A stretch of DNA of 64,000 bases from Choricystis sp. odSpoLacu1 (lineage: Eukaryota > Chlorophyta > Trebouxiophyceae). Below, piece after piece: positions 32,020 to 44,200 of the stretch (positions are counted from its first letter, which is position 1; each line of letters starts with the position of its first letter). Under the pieces are notes generated by a model, which saw only the letters and a program-made list of their open reading frames with translations, had not been told where the DNA came from and did not search any database. The translations under genes were made by a program, and so were the position numbers. The stretch is taken from the NCBI GenBank assembly GCA_958009055.1, contig OY253650.1:124001-188000 (forward strand). Direction: 5' to 3'.

Positions 32020-33753
32020 ACGTTCGTGCCGGCTGGAAGACGTGCGTTTTGTGCTGGTTGTGTGTGTGTGTGCGTGTGTGTACCCAAAACAAAACAGCGT
32101 TCAACGTATCACCCCTCCTTCCCCGACCCTCCCTCCACAGCTCCACCACCACCACCCGCCTTTGCGCAACCCCCGCCCAAGCCCGACCTCACCATCGTGG
32201 TGGGCGCCATCCCGCCCACCGCGGACGACGCCTGCGTGACAGCCCTGCTGGAAGCATGCGCTGGGGGCGCGCCCGCCGACGCCCCGCCCACCACACCACG
32301 CCCCGTCCTGTGGCGCCGCGGCGTGCGCCACGACACGCCGCGCACGCCAGTTTCATATGTAATCGCCACGTTTGCATCGTGTGCGGGGGCGCGGGCCGCG
32401 TTGGCCCTGCTGGATGGCGCGCAGGTCGACGGCGGCCGCCTCGTCGTCAAGCCGCCGTCCACGACGGCCGCTTACCTGAGGTGGGAGGCGGCCGCTGCCG
32501 CTGCTGCCGCGGAGGCCGCGCCACCGGGGGCGGTGCTGCCGCCGGCGGGGGATGTCGCTGCCACCGCGGCGCGCGAAGCAGCTGCGCCGCGCGTGGCAGC
32601 GTTGCTGGCTGCCCGGCCGGCGGTGACAGGCCAGGCGGCCGAACCTGCTGCTGGTGCTAATGCGCCCGCGCCCGCTGCTGCCGCTGCTGCAGAGGCTTTC
32701 CTCACCACGCTGGCCGACACGCTGCCCCCGCTCGACCCCGCGGCCGCAGCGGCCGCCGTGGCGGCCGCCGTGGCGGCCGACGCCGCCGCCCAAGAACAGC
32801 AGTACGCGGACGCGGTGCGCGAGTGGGAGGCGGAGGAAGCGGCGGCTGCGGGCGCGGTGGCGGCGGCGACGCGCGCGGCGGAGAGAGACGCTGCAGCACG
32901 CAAGCGCGCGGTCGCGGCCGACCTGGAGCCCGCGTCGTCGGATGATGAGCCCGCCTGGTGCAGGCGCCCCGCGGCGGCGACCAGGGCGGGAAGGAGACGG
33001 GCGAGGGAGCGGGAGACTGATTTGGCGGCGGATGCTGCAGACCGAGAGGCGGAAAGGAAGGAGGCGGCGGCCGCGGCGCCGCCGCCGGAGGCGGTGGCGG
33101 CAGCGCCTGTCCCTCACACCACCTCTATCGCGGCCGCGGTCGAAGCAGAAGCCGCCAAACCGCCCGCCCCCAAAGTCGCGGCCGTCCTGCGCGCGCGCCG
33201 CACCCGCGCGGGCGCCTCCGCCACCGCCCCCGCCGCCCCCGCCTTTGGCACGGCCGACGATGACGACGACGCGGATGCCACCGCGGCCGGTCGCAGGCGC
33301 AGGTTGAAGAAGCTGACGTACACAGAGGAGGAGTTGGCGGCTGTCGGCCAAGGCAAGAAAAAACCGACCCCCAAAACCACGCCTCCACCGCCCTCCGTCA
33401 CCCCGGCGGAAGCCCAGAACGCGCGCGTCATGGCCATCATTCGGTCCATCCCCACCGACGCGGGGGCGGTGCTGGATCATCCCATTGACTGGGACGCGTA
33501 CGACGCCGCCTCGGCCGCCGTCCGCCCCCGCGCCCGGCGCTGGGTGGAGCGCCGCGTCGCGTCGGCCCTGGGGGCGGATGATGCTGCCTTGGTGGACCAT
33601 GTGATGGGGTTGGTGGCTGAGCACGCGTCGGGGGCGAGGGTTGCCGCAGAACTAGCCCCCGTGCTAGACGACGACGCCGTCCCCTTTGCGGTGGGGTTGG
33701 TCAGGCTGTTGATCCTGGAGACGACCAAGGCCAAGGAAGGGTTGACGACGTGA
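31969..33753 (+). CDS. RBM25: RBM25-like splicing factor (RRM plus PWI)
   Basis: Exons 31969-32041 and 32141-33753 give 561 aa. The protein opens with a Pro-rich leader, then an RRM (LTIVVGAIPPTADDACVTAL through SYVIATFASCAGARAALALL to VDGGRLVVKPP). A long Ala/Glu/Arg mixed-charge helical region follows. It ends in a PWI domain: HPIDWDAYDAASAAV, RRWVERRVASALGADDAALV, and LVRLLILETTKAKEGL. That order is diagnostic of RBM25 (yeast Snu71 relative), a U1 snRNP-associated regulator of splice-site choice that works in the nucleus. The splice restores the Pro-rich reading frame exactly. It is divergent with the pTAC3-like gene, with 245 bp between starts. Confidence 0.88.
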
Positions 33754-33867
33754 TGTGTGTGTGAGAGAGGCGTGGGCTGTGTGGCGGAAGAGAGGCTTTA
33801 GAGTGTTTAAACAAAACAAAAACGCACAGAGAGTTTTTGCCTTTCTTTTCTCCGTCCCTGCCGCCCA

Positions 33868-34383
33868 ATGCCCGACGCCGTGCTGCTGGCCACCCTGGTG
33901 CGTGTGTGAGAAAGACACGCGTGCCGAGAGGCGCGCCCCACTTGCTCCGCCGCGGCATGCGCATGCCAACACACTCCCTTCCTCCCCAAAATCCCTCAGG
34001 CTGCTGGCGGCGCCGTCGCGGCCGCATCAACCGCACTGGACACACGCGTGGCTGCCGCGCTGGCGGTGGTGTGGGCAGTGGCTGTCGTGGTGCGTCTGTG
34101 GGATGATAGTTCTGGGGGGGCGTTTTTTTTTCGCCCCACCCCACCTCCCACCACCAACTCCCCTTCCACACCCACACAGGCCGCCTGCGACCGTGCATCC
34201 ACCAGCGCTCGAACCGAGGCTGTGGCTGCCAGGGCCGAGGCGGCAGCCGCGCGCAGTCAGTTGGCCGCCGCAACAGCAGCCCACACAGCCACGCTGGCCG
34301 CGTTGAGGCGTGAGCAGAGGGAAGTGATTGAGGGGGTGGCCAAGCTGGAGAGAGTGGCGGCGGCCAGGGGGTTGGCGGCTTGA
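33868..34383 (+). CDS. Small membrane/coiled-coil protein, 107 aa
   Basis: Exons 33868-33897, 34000-34089 and 34180-34383 join in phase 0. The tiny first exon encodes MPDAVLLATL. The second continues as AAGGAVAAASTALDTRVAAA and then a hydrophobic span ALAVVWAVAVV. The third is a charged helix (EAVAARAEAAAARSQLAAAT, LRREQREVIEGVAKLERVAA). A single membrane helix followed by a cytosolic coiled coil is the simplest reading. The gene is too short and split to stand out as one open frame; support comes from consistent phases and good GTGCGT donors. The family is not recognised. Confidence 0.55.
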
Positions 34384-34568
34384 TAGAGGAGAGAGTTGTG
34401 TAGTTTTTTTGATTTTCAGTTCTTCATACTTTTACTGAACACACTCCCGCGCAAAAACAAAAATCAGCGCCGCGCCGACCTGCCCACACACAAGGCGGTC
34501 GACGGGGCGCGCTCTCCCCCCAACGGCGGAGCACCACCGTTTTTCTGGCAGTTCTTTCTCCCGTCTGC

Positions 34569-35999
34569 TCATCGCCGCCGCGCCTTCAAGCCACACGCCC
34601 CCACGCACGCTCCGCACTCGATGTTGAGGGCCTGGGCATCAAAGGCACACATTAATGATGGCGGCTGCGTTTCCAAGACGACGTTGGAAGCGTCCACCCC
34701 AAAAAACGAGGCCGCCGGCGCAAACACGCGCGTTGAGACCGGGGTGGCGTTTGCGTCACCGTCCCACTCAAACTCCAGCTTTCTGCCTTTGCCGTCTGCG
34801 ATAAACCTGGTCGGCGCGCCCGCAGTGACGGCCGGGTATGGCACCACCGGCCAGTTGCTCCGCGGCGCGCCAGCCGCGTCGACGACGGAGAAGCTTTCCG
34901 CGTTCCACCCGTCGCCGTGGGATGGCGACCACGCCGCCGTCCACGCCCACTGGGTGCCGCTGATCAGAAACGAGTTGAGCAGAGACGTAAACCCCAGGAT
35001 GTAACCTTCCGCTGAAACAACGTGCGGCTTGTCGTCGGACGGCTGGGCGCCGTACTCCCCCACAAACATGGGCACCCCCCACTTTTTGGCGACGACCGAC
35101 CACCCCGCCAGCGAGGCGCCCGCCCCCGCCACCGCCACCAGGGTGGGGGTGCCGGGCGGCGGGTAGTAGTGCACCGCCAGCGCGGTGTTGGACAGGCCCA
35201 GGTCGGGGAGCAGGGTGGGGGCGCCGCCCGCGGACGTGAGGGAGGCGCCGAGAAAGATGACGGCGTCCGGGTCGACGGAGCGGATGGCAGCCGCCACGTC
35301 CGTGTACAGAGGGGCGATGCTCAACTTCTCGGATAGAGCAGGTTCGTTCAAAATGTCGTACCCCAACACGCCGGGCTCACTCGCCAGCGCCGCCGCAACG
35401 CGGCGCCACACGTTGACAAACGCGGAGCGCGCGCCGTCCGCGTTGTCGTAAAAATCGGCCCACGCGGCCGCGGTCGGCACGTCCAGCAACGCGGCTCGCA
35501 ACCAGTCAGCGCAGCGAGGGCCCGTCGTGAGTTTTGTGTTGACCGGCTCCTGTTTGACAGACGCGGCGGCTGCCGCGCGGGGCGACACCGCCCACTCCGG
35601 AAACCCGTCGCCGCACCCGTTGTCCAGGCCGCGCGCGTACGCGTCCTGGTGCATGTCGACGATGGACAGGATGTTGAGAGCGGCCAGAGAGCGAATGAGG
35701 GACGCGACATAATCCAAGTATTGGGCATTATACACCCCCGGCTCTGGTTCATACGCCTCCCACGTGAACAAAACGCGAGCCACCGTGACTCCGTGGGCTG
35801 GCAAGTCGGCAAACGCGGTCGCGGGGTCGGTCACCGCACGGAACGGGGGCAGTTTCGAATCCGCCGCCACGTTGACGCCGCGAAGGATGAGGGCGGCGCC
35901 GCCTGGGGCTCGGAAGAAGGAGTCTGTTGCAGTGACATTGGAGCCGGCGGAGGCGAGCAGGGGGAGGAGGGCGAGGAGCAGCGCGATGAAGGCGCACAT
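34569..35999 (-). CDS. GH5 glycosidase, endoglycoceramidase-like, secreted
   Basis: A single exon of 476 aa. The N-terminus is a signal peptide (MCAFIALLLALLPLLASAGS). The (beta/alpha)8 catalytic domain of glycoside hydrolase family 5 follows. LRGVNVAADSK comes first, then DMHQDAYARG (116-125), a segment with GDGFPEWA, the acid/base in ILNEP (E219), HYYPPPGTP, and the nucleophile in FVGEYG (E315). MHQDxxxR together with GDGFPEWA is typical of endoglycoceramidase-related GH5 members, which release glycans from glycosphingolipids. A C-terminal beta-domain with VVPYPAVTAGAPTRFIADGK is also usual there. Four Cys near the C-terminus may form disulphides. The gene lacks introns, whereas most neighbours have them. 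Confidence 0.85.
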   Translation of the reverse strand: MCAFIALLLALLPLLASAGSNVTATDSFFRAPGGAALILRGVNVAADSKLPPFRAVTDPATAFADLPAHGVTVARVLFTWEAYEPEPGVYNAQYLDYVASLIRSLAALNILSIVDMHQDAYARGLDNGCGDGFPEWAVSPRAAAAASVKQEPVNTKLTTGPRCADWLRAALLDVPTAAAWADFYDNADGARSAFVNVWRRVAAALASEPGVLGYDILNEPALSEKLSIAPLYTDVAAAIRSVDPDAVIFLGASLTSAGGAPTLLPDLGLSNTALAVHYYPPPGTPTLVAVAGAGASLAGWSVVAKKWGVPMFVGEYGAQPSDDKPHVVSAEGYILGFTSLLNSFLISGTQWAWTAAWSPSHGDGWNAESFSVVDAAGAPRSNWPVVPYPAVTAGAPTRFIADGKGRKLEFEWDGDANATPVSTRVFAPAASFFGVDASNVVLETQPPSLMCAFDAQALNIECGACVGACGLKARRR

Positions 36000-36355
36000 T
36001 GGCGCGCGTGTGGTTTTAGGGTCTGCTCGTGTAGCAGGGCGCTCACCCGGTGCTGCAAGTCCGCCGTGGGCAGCCGCGGGTCACGCCATGGGGCGGGAGG
36101 AGCGAGAAAGATGGAGGCGCGGGGGCGGGACGAGTTTGTGTTTCGATTTTGTGGTGCTGTTTTCTTTCACTTCGACTCGACACGTGTTTCGCTTCCGTCC
36201 TGCGCCCTCCCTCCTCCCTTCCCAGCGTCTTTGTGTGCGCTCGTTGTGGGGGTGTGTCTCCTGGTTTTGCAGAAAGAAAAAGAGTTTGGATCCCCCCCGA
36301 AGGAAAAAAAACACACACGCTCGACCCACCTCACCCACCCCCTCTCGCTCTCCCC
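36000..36355. other. Intergenic between GH5 and SPT16 genes
   Basis: This 356-bp stretch between two genes on the same strand should contain the SPT16 3' end and the GH5 promoter. It has a short A-run near 36304 and T-rich patches. I see no open frame of convincing composition. Confidence 0.4.
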
Positions 36356-39300
36356 TCACCGCCGCGCCTTCTTCTTGCCGCGCCCCTCGTCCTCCTCCGA
36401 GTCGCCCGCCCCGCTGTGCTTGCGATCGGCGCGGGCGGCCTCCTTCTCCAGCTCGTCCCACGACATGCCGCGCTCGTCGTCCGACAGGTCGGCGTCGCCG
36501 TCTTCGTCCGATTCATCCTCGTCCTCGTCTTCGAGGGAGGCTTCGGAGTCGGAGTCCTGTTGTTGTGTGTGTGTGTGTGAGGTGAGTAGGGTGTGGGTGG
36601 GGTGCGTCGCCGTCACCTCCACCCTGCTCCCTCTCTCCCACCCTCACAAAACTCACGTCTTCATCATCATCGTCGTCAGAGTCGGAGTCTGTGTGTGTGT
36701 GTGTGCAGGGGGCGTGGTGGTGAGTTGCCCACTTTCTGTGCGTGTGTGTGTGCCCCTTTTCCTCCCCCCTACCTCCCTTTCTCACTCACCCTCGCTCGGC
36801 GCAAACTCTTCGTCGCCGTCGTCGCTCTCCTCGCCGTCCGAACCGGCCTCCGCGTCCAGGAAGTCCCACCCGCCCGACTCCACAAAGCCTTCGGGGTCTT
36901 CGCGGATGGAGCGCAGGATGGCGGGCCACTGCAGGTTGATTTTTGATTCGTAGAATTTAACGTCAATCGACGCGAGCCACTCCTTGATCGTGTCCAGCGC
37001 TTTCATGGGGATGGCGTCGATGCGGACGGCTTCGGTGAGGTCGCGCTTGACGAGGGTCATGTCGAAGTTGCGCAGGCTGGAGTGTGGGTGGTGGGGTGGG
37101 TGGGTGGGGTGGGGTGGTGCGTCGCCGCCCCTCTCGCCGCGCCTTCCATCCATCCATCCTCCCCACCCCCATCCACCCACCCAAACCCGACGCGCTCCAG
37201 GTTGACCACAATGATGTCCGCCAGCGTGATGACGGTGAACGGCACCTCAGTGAGCTCCACCAGGCAGTTGACCGTCGGCTGCACGAACGAGGCCGACCGG
37301 TGCGGCACACCGGTGAACCCGAGCTCGCGGAACGGCACCTCAAACTCCAGGTCCAGCCCGCCCGCCTGGGGCGCCGTCCACACATCCTGCTGCACCCGCT
37401 TGACAAAGGACTGGTACGCGCGGTTGATGCGGGCGCGCAGCTCGCGCTCGCGCTGTTCCTCCTCAATTTCGTCGGGGTCGTACGCAGACCGCCGCCCGCC
37501 GTCCAGCGTGTGCACCGCGTCCACGACCTCCGTGTAGAACTGGACGTCGTGCGTCTTCTTCTTGCCGGCCATGATGGGGTGGATGAGGTGGAAGTGGACC
37601 TGTGGAGGAGAGGGTGGGTGGAGTGAGCTTTTGTTTGCGGCGTTTTTTTTTCTTCGCCCCCCTCCCACTCCCCCCCAACACCCCCACTCACCAGCGTGAT
37701 CGCCTCCCCTTCCGCCGGCTGGAAGAACGCGTGCTTGATGTTGCGGTACATGACGTCCAGCGTCTCCCCCTTGGGCGACGAGTAGCGGAAACCGTTGGCG
37801 TGCGCCTCCAGCTGGCCGGGGACGCGGCGCCCCTTGCCACCCAGGGGCGGCCGCACCCACACATCCGGCAGGGCCGGCGGCCGCGTCGCCGCCTTAATCA
37901 GCTTCTCCTGCTTGACCAGGGTGGCGCGTTCCGCGGTCTCCTTGTCGCGCGCGGCGACCTGGGCGCGCAGCGCCTTGATCTCGGCCACGACGCGCGCGGC
38001 GGCCTTGCCATCCGCGACGCGGAAGGCCAGCTCCTTGACCAGGGAGGCAGTAGGGTAGCGGGATGCGGGTTCGTAGCCGGTGCCGCACCCCAGGGCGAGG
38101 CGCACGTACGCGGCGCCATCCCCCTCCACCGCGTGCGTCGCATTCTTCACCGTCAGCACGTGCAGCGGCAGCGTCGCCCCATAGATCGGCACCAGCACCG
38201 CCTCCGCCCGCCCATCCACCGCGATGCGGGCGGAGGGGGGGGCGGGGACGTCGGCGGGGGAGCGGTAGGCCACCGCGTCCGACGGGCGGCGCGCGCCGCC
38301 GCTGCCGCCGCGGTCGCCGCCGGCCGTCAGCGCGTCCAGCGTCTGCTGGTTGATGCGCTGCAGCAGGGCGTCCTGCCCCGCGCGCGCGCGGGCTCTGTCG
38401 GCGGCGGCGGCGGCGCCTTCATCGGCTTCAGAGCGCAGGGTGCGCTGCCTCCGTTCTTCGGCGTCGTCGCCAGACACCTCGCCACCGCCGCCGTCCCCAT
38501 CCTCCTCGTCCGACCCGCCCAGCTCGTACGCCACCTCGCCCCACGCGCGGGCGGCACCCTCGGTGACGATGGTGGGGGGGATGCCGGGGGAGGCGGCCGC
38601 GACGACGGTGTCGGCGATGCAAAGGGCATAGGGTGGGCGCTGCCCCCCGCCCTCGCCCGCCGCCGCGCGCGGCACGCCCGTCACGCCCACCACCACGTGG
38701 AATGCAGCGCCAGCGGGCACGGTGCCAGTGGCAGTCGGCGTCAGGGCCAGCCCCGACTCGCGCACCTCGAGCCCGATGCCGGCGCCCACGTGCTTGCCGA
38801 GCGAGGCCGCGAGGGAGGGAGCGGCTGAGGACGCGAGCGCGTTTTTGGCGGCCTCATACACCCCGGCCAACGGCGCCCCCACCGTCACCGCGGCCACCGC
38901 GGCCGCGTGGGCGGCGGCGACGGCACCGTAGGCGGCCTCCTGGTCGGCGTCGGGTTCGACGAGGTAGGTGCGGCCGACGATCGCGCAGTAGGACGCGGCA
39001 CGCGCGCCCAGCGTGACGGTCACCACATCGGGCGCCAGCGCCCGCTCATCCGAGGCAGCAGACAGCTTCAAGTCGTACACGCCCCCCGACTGAATGATGG
39101 GGGGGAAGGCGGCGTCGAGGGGGGCGATGGAGGGGGTGGGGACGCCAGCAGCGGCGGGGTCGGCCAGGGCGCGCTCCGCCCGCGCGGCCAGTTTGGAGTG
39201 CTTCACGGTGCGCTCTTCATCAATCACCGTCTCCAGGGCGGGCACGACGACCTTGGTAAGCACGGCCGCCGCCAGGGCGCCCGCCGCCGCGACGGCGGCG

Positions 39301-40172
39301 GCTTCGGTGGCGTCTTTGGAGGCGAGGACGGAGCCGACCGCGGCCGCCGCGTCGACCGTCGGCAGCGCCGCCTCGGCCAGGGCCGCCATCCAGGCCTCAC
39401 CCTGCGCACCCTGGGGCGTGTCCTTGGTTAAAAGCGCCAGCAGAGGGGTGGAGGCAGTGTCTTTGACGACGGCCAGCAACTCGTTGGCCTCCGCGACGCC
39501 GTCACCGCCTTTCGGGCGCGGGTGCAGCACCAGCTCCACCCCGGCCGCGCTTTTGGCGTCGGCCCCCAGCGGCTCCAGCAGAGCGCACTTCTTGGCGGAC
39601 GTGGAGACGTGCAGGTGGGTGGGCGTCAGGATCATGAAGGTGTCTGAGTGTGGGTGGGGGTGGGAGGGTGAGCGTCGCAGGCGACAGAAAGTCGATGCGT
39701 GGTGGTGTTCCGTCCTCACCCCCTTCCACCCACCCACAAACCCAATCACTCACCCGGCAGCTCGTACGTCAGCAGCCACAAGTGCAGCGCCGTCGTCTTG
39801 CGGTAGCGCAGGTCGTCCGCGCTCGTGCCGGCGGCGAGAGCAAACGCGGTCGGGCGCGCGCCGTCGGGGCCGGCCCACGCGGCGTCGGTCTGTGTGGGTG
39901 TGAGTGGGTGGGATGCACATGGATGGACGAGTTTGTGTCTGCTGTAGATGGGAGGCGGTGTCCGGGGCTAGCGTGGCGCGGGCCCCGCCACAGCGCGCGC
40001 GCCGTCGAAAAACGAATCGATGCGCGCTGATTTTTGGTCGTCGCCTGCCCTGCTCCCAACCCGCGCGCCGCCGCCCCTCTGCTCCCACTCTCCATCGCAC
40101 TCCACCCACCTTGAACGACTCCACAAGCTTGGCCAGGCGCCGGCCAAACAGGTCGCCGTCAAAGGTGACCAT
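36356..40172 (-). CDS. SPT16: FACT complex subunit SPT16
   Basis: Seven exons (40172-40110, 39889-39754, 39643-37692, 37599-37181, 37076-36790, 36688-36657, 36556-36356) give 1029 aa, the normal SPT16 size. With SSRP1/Pob3, SPT16 forms the histone chaperone FACT, which opens and rebuilds nucleosomes during transcription and replication. Visible parts are an N-terminal inactive aminopeptidase-like domain (LRYRKTTALHLWLLTYELPG; VGRTYLVEPDADQEAAYGAV), the middle domain with NIKHAFFQPAEGEAITL and VHFHLIHPIMAGKKKTHDVQ, and the PH-like region with NLERVGFGLRNFDMTLVKRD, where the splice restores the motif. The EWLASIDVKFYESKINLQWP block is followed by an acidic tail and a basic end KKKARR. Exon 6 is only 32 nt. 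Confidence 0.95.
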
Positions 40173-40458
40173 TGGGGGCAGAGCGATTCAGCGCGTGCCG
40201 TCAGCAACCAAATAATGAGGCTGCTCTCCTCTGCGCCCTGTGTGTGCGCCTGCGTTCGTGTGTGTGGACGTGGGGCGGAGAACGGGGTGCGCGCGCGCGT
40301 CCCGAGCCAGCAACACACACGAGAAAAAAACACGCGTCGGGTGTGTTGAAATTCGGCACTCTGCAATTGTTGTTTTCGCTGTGTGTGTGTGTGTGCCCCG
40401 CGCGCGACCGCCTGGGAAGGATCGTGCACGCCCTGCCTCTCAACACACACACAAGACC

Positions 40459-41130
40459 ATGCGACTCACGCCCACCGCCTCCTCCACCCCGCGCACCGCC
40501 ACGCTGCGCACGCGCCCGTCCCGCCTCTCGATCTCCATCTACCCGCCCTTTGCCTACAACGCGACCGGCGGCCTGGGGGCGGCCAGAGTGACGCAGACGG
40601 CGCCTGTGGGTGCGCCTGAAGGCGCCCTGGGCCTTGCATTCGACAGCATCGACGTGCCGCCTCTCGACTGGCGTACCACACGGTTTCTGGGGCTGCCGCT
40701 GCCGCCCGGGTTGAGGATCGACATCGTGCTCAAGCGGTTGGAGGTGAGAGAGTGTTGTGATGTGTGTGTGTTTGCGTGGGAGAGAGGGAGAGGTGGACGT
40801 TTTTCTCACTCGACCACCCCTCCCACACACCAGGGCTGGATCCACCCCCCCACCGGCGCCGTCTCCCTCGCCTTTGACGCCGACTTTTTTTTCACCGCGT
40901 TTGGCGTGTATAAGCCGCCCGCCATCGGCGTCGTGACGAATCTGATTACGGGCGCCACCACGGGCAAGCAGCTGTCCGGCGCCGGCGCGCCGCGCGACGC
41001 ACGCACTGGGGCTGTCCGCCTGGCGGGCGTGTCCACCGTCGCTCGCACGGGGGACGGCCTGCTGGACGCGTTCCTCAGGGCGCCCAGCGAGTGCCTGGCT
41101 GTGCTGGATGCGGACCTGGAGCTGACGTGA
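40459..41130 (+). CDS. Conserved-looking orphan, 193 aa
   Basis: Exons 40459-40743 and 40834-41130 (phase 0). The sequence has an ordinary folded-protein composition: SRLSISIYPPFAYNATGG, then LDWRTTRFLGLPLPPGLRID, and after the splice GWIHPPTGAVSLAFDADFFF and VYKPPAIGVVTNLITGATTG. It is mostly beta with a hydrophobic core, and I expect clear homologues in other algae. A plastid protein of unknown function is a fair guess from the basic N-terminus (TASSTPRTATLRTRPSRL). The function is not recognised. It is divergent with SPT16, with 286 bp between starts. Confidence 0.7.
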   Translation: MRLTPTASSTPRTATLRTRPSRLSISIYPPFAYNATGGLGAARVTQTAPVGAPEGALGLAFDSIDVPPLDWRTTRFLGLPLPPGLRIDIVLKRLEVRECCDVCVFAWERGRGGRFSHSTTPPTHQGWIHPPTGAVSLAFDADFFFTAFGVYKPPAIGVVTNLITGATTGKQLSGAGAPRDARTGAVRLAGVSTVARTGDGLLDAFLRAPSECLAVLDADLELT

Positions 41131-41295
41131 AGCTTGTTTTTTTAGAAAAGCGTCTTGTCATCTCAGTTTTTTAACCGTCAATAACCGCCCCCTGTCTCCT
41201 CCCGCCAAACCCGCGCTTGCAGAACCCGTTTTGCAGCCTCGACATCTCAATTCTCATTCAAGCCTGCGCCTGGCACTTTGGCCAGCATCAAAACC

Positions 41296-44200
41296 ATGCG
41301 GACCACCGTGTGGCACCCGCGCTCTTCGCTGCAGCTCGTCGGCATGCGTGTGCCCAAGCCTCTGGCACCCCACCCGCCGGCCGCCTTGCGTCGCTCGCCC
41401 ACGCAGAGTGAGGCTCAAAGCGTGGATGACGAGTTCGCACTGGCTTTCGCCCTACTTGCCGACGCTGCAGCGCGCAAGCAGGTGCAAGAAAACGCGACCA
41501 AGCCACTTTCGTTTTCCGCTGCTGCGATTCCGCTCGCCGACACCCTCCCCACCACCATGTTCCCCTCCGGCGTTGGCGCCACCGGCGTGTCCCCGCCCAA
41601 GGTGAGACGTGCAGCGGTTTTGCGAAGGGAGAGAGCGCGCGCAAGTGTGGGGTGTTGACACCCACCCACCCTCCCCCCTTTTCTCCCCTCAGAGAGTCTA
41701 CACCTTTGTCAAGGGCGAGAGCGACGGCGGCGCCGAGATGAAGGAGCTGGTGAGTATGCTGTGTGTGTGTGAGCTCGTGCTGGAGACTGGAGCGTGCGTG
41801 GAGCGGGCGGGGGGAAGCGATGTACAAGTGTGACGTGGCGCTCAATGGGCCGACGTTTATCCCCACTGACCCGATTACCCCCACCCCCCTCAGCTTGGCG
41901 GCAAGGGCGCCAACCTGTGTGAGGTGCGAGAAGGGGTGGAGAGGGGAGGCGGAGGGGAGGCCAGTGGCGGTGGTTTTGCGGAAAGCCGCGAGATGCAAAA
42001 GAGGCGACGTCGCCATCGACCACCCGCCGACTCACCCCCACCCACCCACCCACACATTAACCAGATGGCCAAAGTCGGGCTGAACGTGCCGCCCGGCTTC
42101 ACCATCACGACCGACGTGTGCGCCGGCGTGTGCGCGGGCGGCGGCGCCCTCCCCCCCGGCGTGTGGGAAGACGTGCTCGCCGCGCTCGCCGTCGTCGAGA
42201 AAGCCACCGGCAAAAGCTACGGCGGCGGCGACGGGGAGCCGCTGCTGGTGTCGGTGCGTAGCGGGGCCGCGCTGTCGATGCCAGGTGAGAAGATGGAGAG
42301 AGAGGAGGGAGGAGAAGCCCTTGCGGCAGTGGTGGCGCCAGGTTGAATCTCACCCTCTCTCCCCCCACACCTACCCTCAAGGCATGATGGACACAATCCT
42401 CGGCTGCGGCCTCACCCGCGCCACCCTGCCCCGCCTCGCCTCCGCGCGCGGCGCCCGCCTGGCCGCCGACGCGCGCCGCCGCTTTCTCGACATGTACGCC
42501 AACGTTGTGCTGGGGGTGCCGCACTCCGCGTTTGAGGCTGAGATGAATGCGCTGAAAGCAAAAGTGGGGGCCAAGATCGATGCCGACCTGTCGGCTGACG
42601 ATTTAACGGCTCTGTGTGCCGCGTACGAAAAAATCATCGCCGACGCGGGCGTCACCATCCCGGACGACCCACACACCCAGCTGCGGGACGCGGTGACCGC
42701 CGTCTTCAGGTCCTGGATGACGCCGCGCGCCGTCAAGTACCGCGAGCTCAATCGCATCACTGGGCTCGTGGGCACTGCATGCAATGTTCAAGCGATGGTC
42801 TACGGAAACGCGTCCCCAGAGTCGGCCACCGGCGTCTTCTTCTCGCGCAACCCGGGCACGGGCGAGCCCGGCCTGTACGGCGAGTTCCTGGTGCAAGCCG
42901 CGGGTGAAGATGTCGTCGCCGGAATCCGCACACCGCAGCCGGTGTCTGATCTGGCGGCGCTGTGGCCCGCGATCCACGCTGAACTGGCGGACAATGTGGC
43001 CCGCCTCGAGCGCCACTACAAGGATTTGCAAGACATCGAAATGACGGTGGAGGATGGGCGCCTGTTCATGCTGCAGTGCCGTGTCGGCAAGCGCACCGGG
43101 CGCGCTGCTCTCCGCATCGCGCTCGACATGCACTCCGAAGGCCTCGTGTCCACCGATGAAGCCCTGCTGATGGTGCAGCCCGACCACCTGGTCCAATTGC
43201 TGCACCCCACCCTGGCCGACGAGGCCGCCCCCCGCCGCGAGGGGCGCGTCGCGGGCTCCGGCCTGGCCGCGTCGCCGGGCGCCGCGGTCGGCACAGCCGT
43301 GTTCACCCCTGAAGCCGCTGAAGCCGCCGCCAAGGACGGCCAAAAAGTCATTCTCATCCGCCAGGAAACGTCGGCCGATGACGTGGGCGGCATGTACGCC
43401 GCGGCCGGCATCCTGACCGCGCGCGGCGGCCAAACGTCGCACGCGGCCGTCGTCGCGCGCGGGTGGGGCAAGCCCTGCGTGTGCGGCGTGGCGGGGCTGG
43501 CGGTGGATGAGGCTGGTGGTGTGGCCACCCTGGGCACGTTCACGTTCTGCGAGGGCGACGCTTTAACCATCAACGGGTCGACGGGCGAAGTCATTGCCGG
43601 CGCTGAGCGGGTGGTGCCTCCCACCGTCGAGGGCGGCCTGGCCGAGTTTTTGTCCTGGGCCGACGCCGCCCGCCGCCTGGGTGTGCGCGCCAACGCCGAC
43701 ACCCCGGACGACGTCGCCCTGGCGATGAAGAACGGGGCGGAAGGCATCGGCCTTTGCCGCACCGAGCACATGTGGTTTCGGTCCGCCGACAGACTGAAAG
43801 CGATGCGCCAGATGATTGGGGCGGTCGAGCTGGCCTCGCCTGATGACGGCAAAGCCGCGTCTGCGCGCACGGCCGCGCTGGACACCGTCAAAGCCTACCA
43901 AAAGGCCGACTTTGTCGGCATCCTGCGCGCTGCCGCTGGTGCTCCGGTAACTGTGAGGTTGCTCGACCCGCCGCTTCATGAGTTCCTGCCGCACGGCGCT
44001 GAACTCGATGCCCTGGTCAAGTCGCTGGCGGCGGCCTTTGCCGTCTCCCGCGACGCGGTGGCCAAACGGATCGCGAGCCTCCACGAGTCTAACCCGATGA
44101 TGGGCTTGCGCGGCGCCCGCCTGGGTATCGTGCACCCGGAGATCTTTGCGGTGCAGGCTGCTGCCGTCGCGGAAGCCGCCCTGGAAGTCGCGACGTCTGG

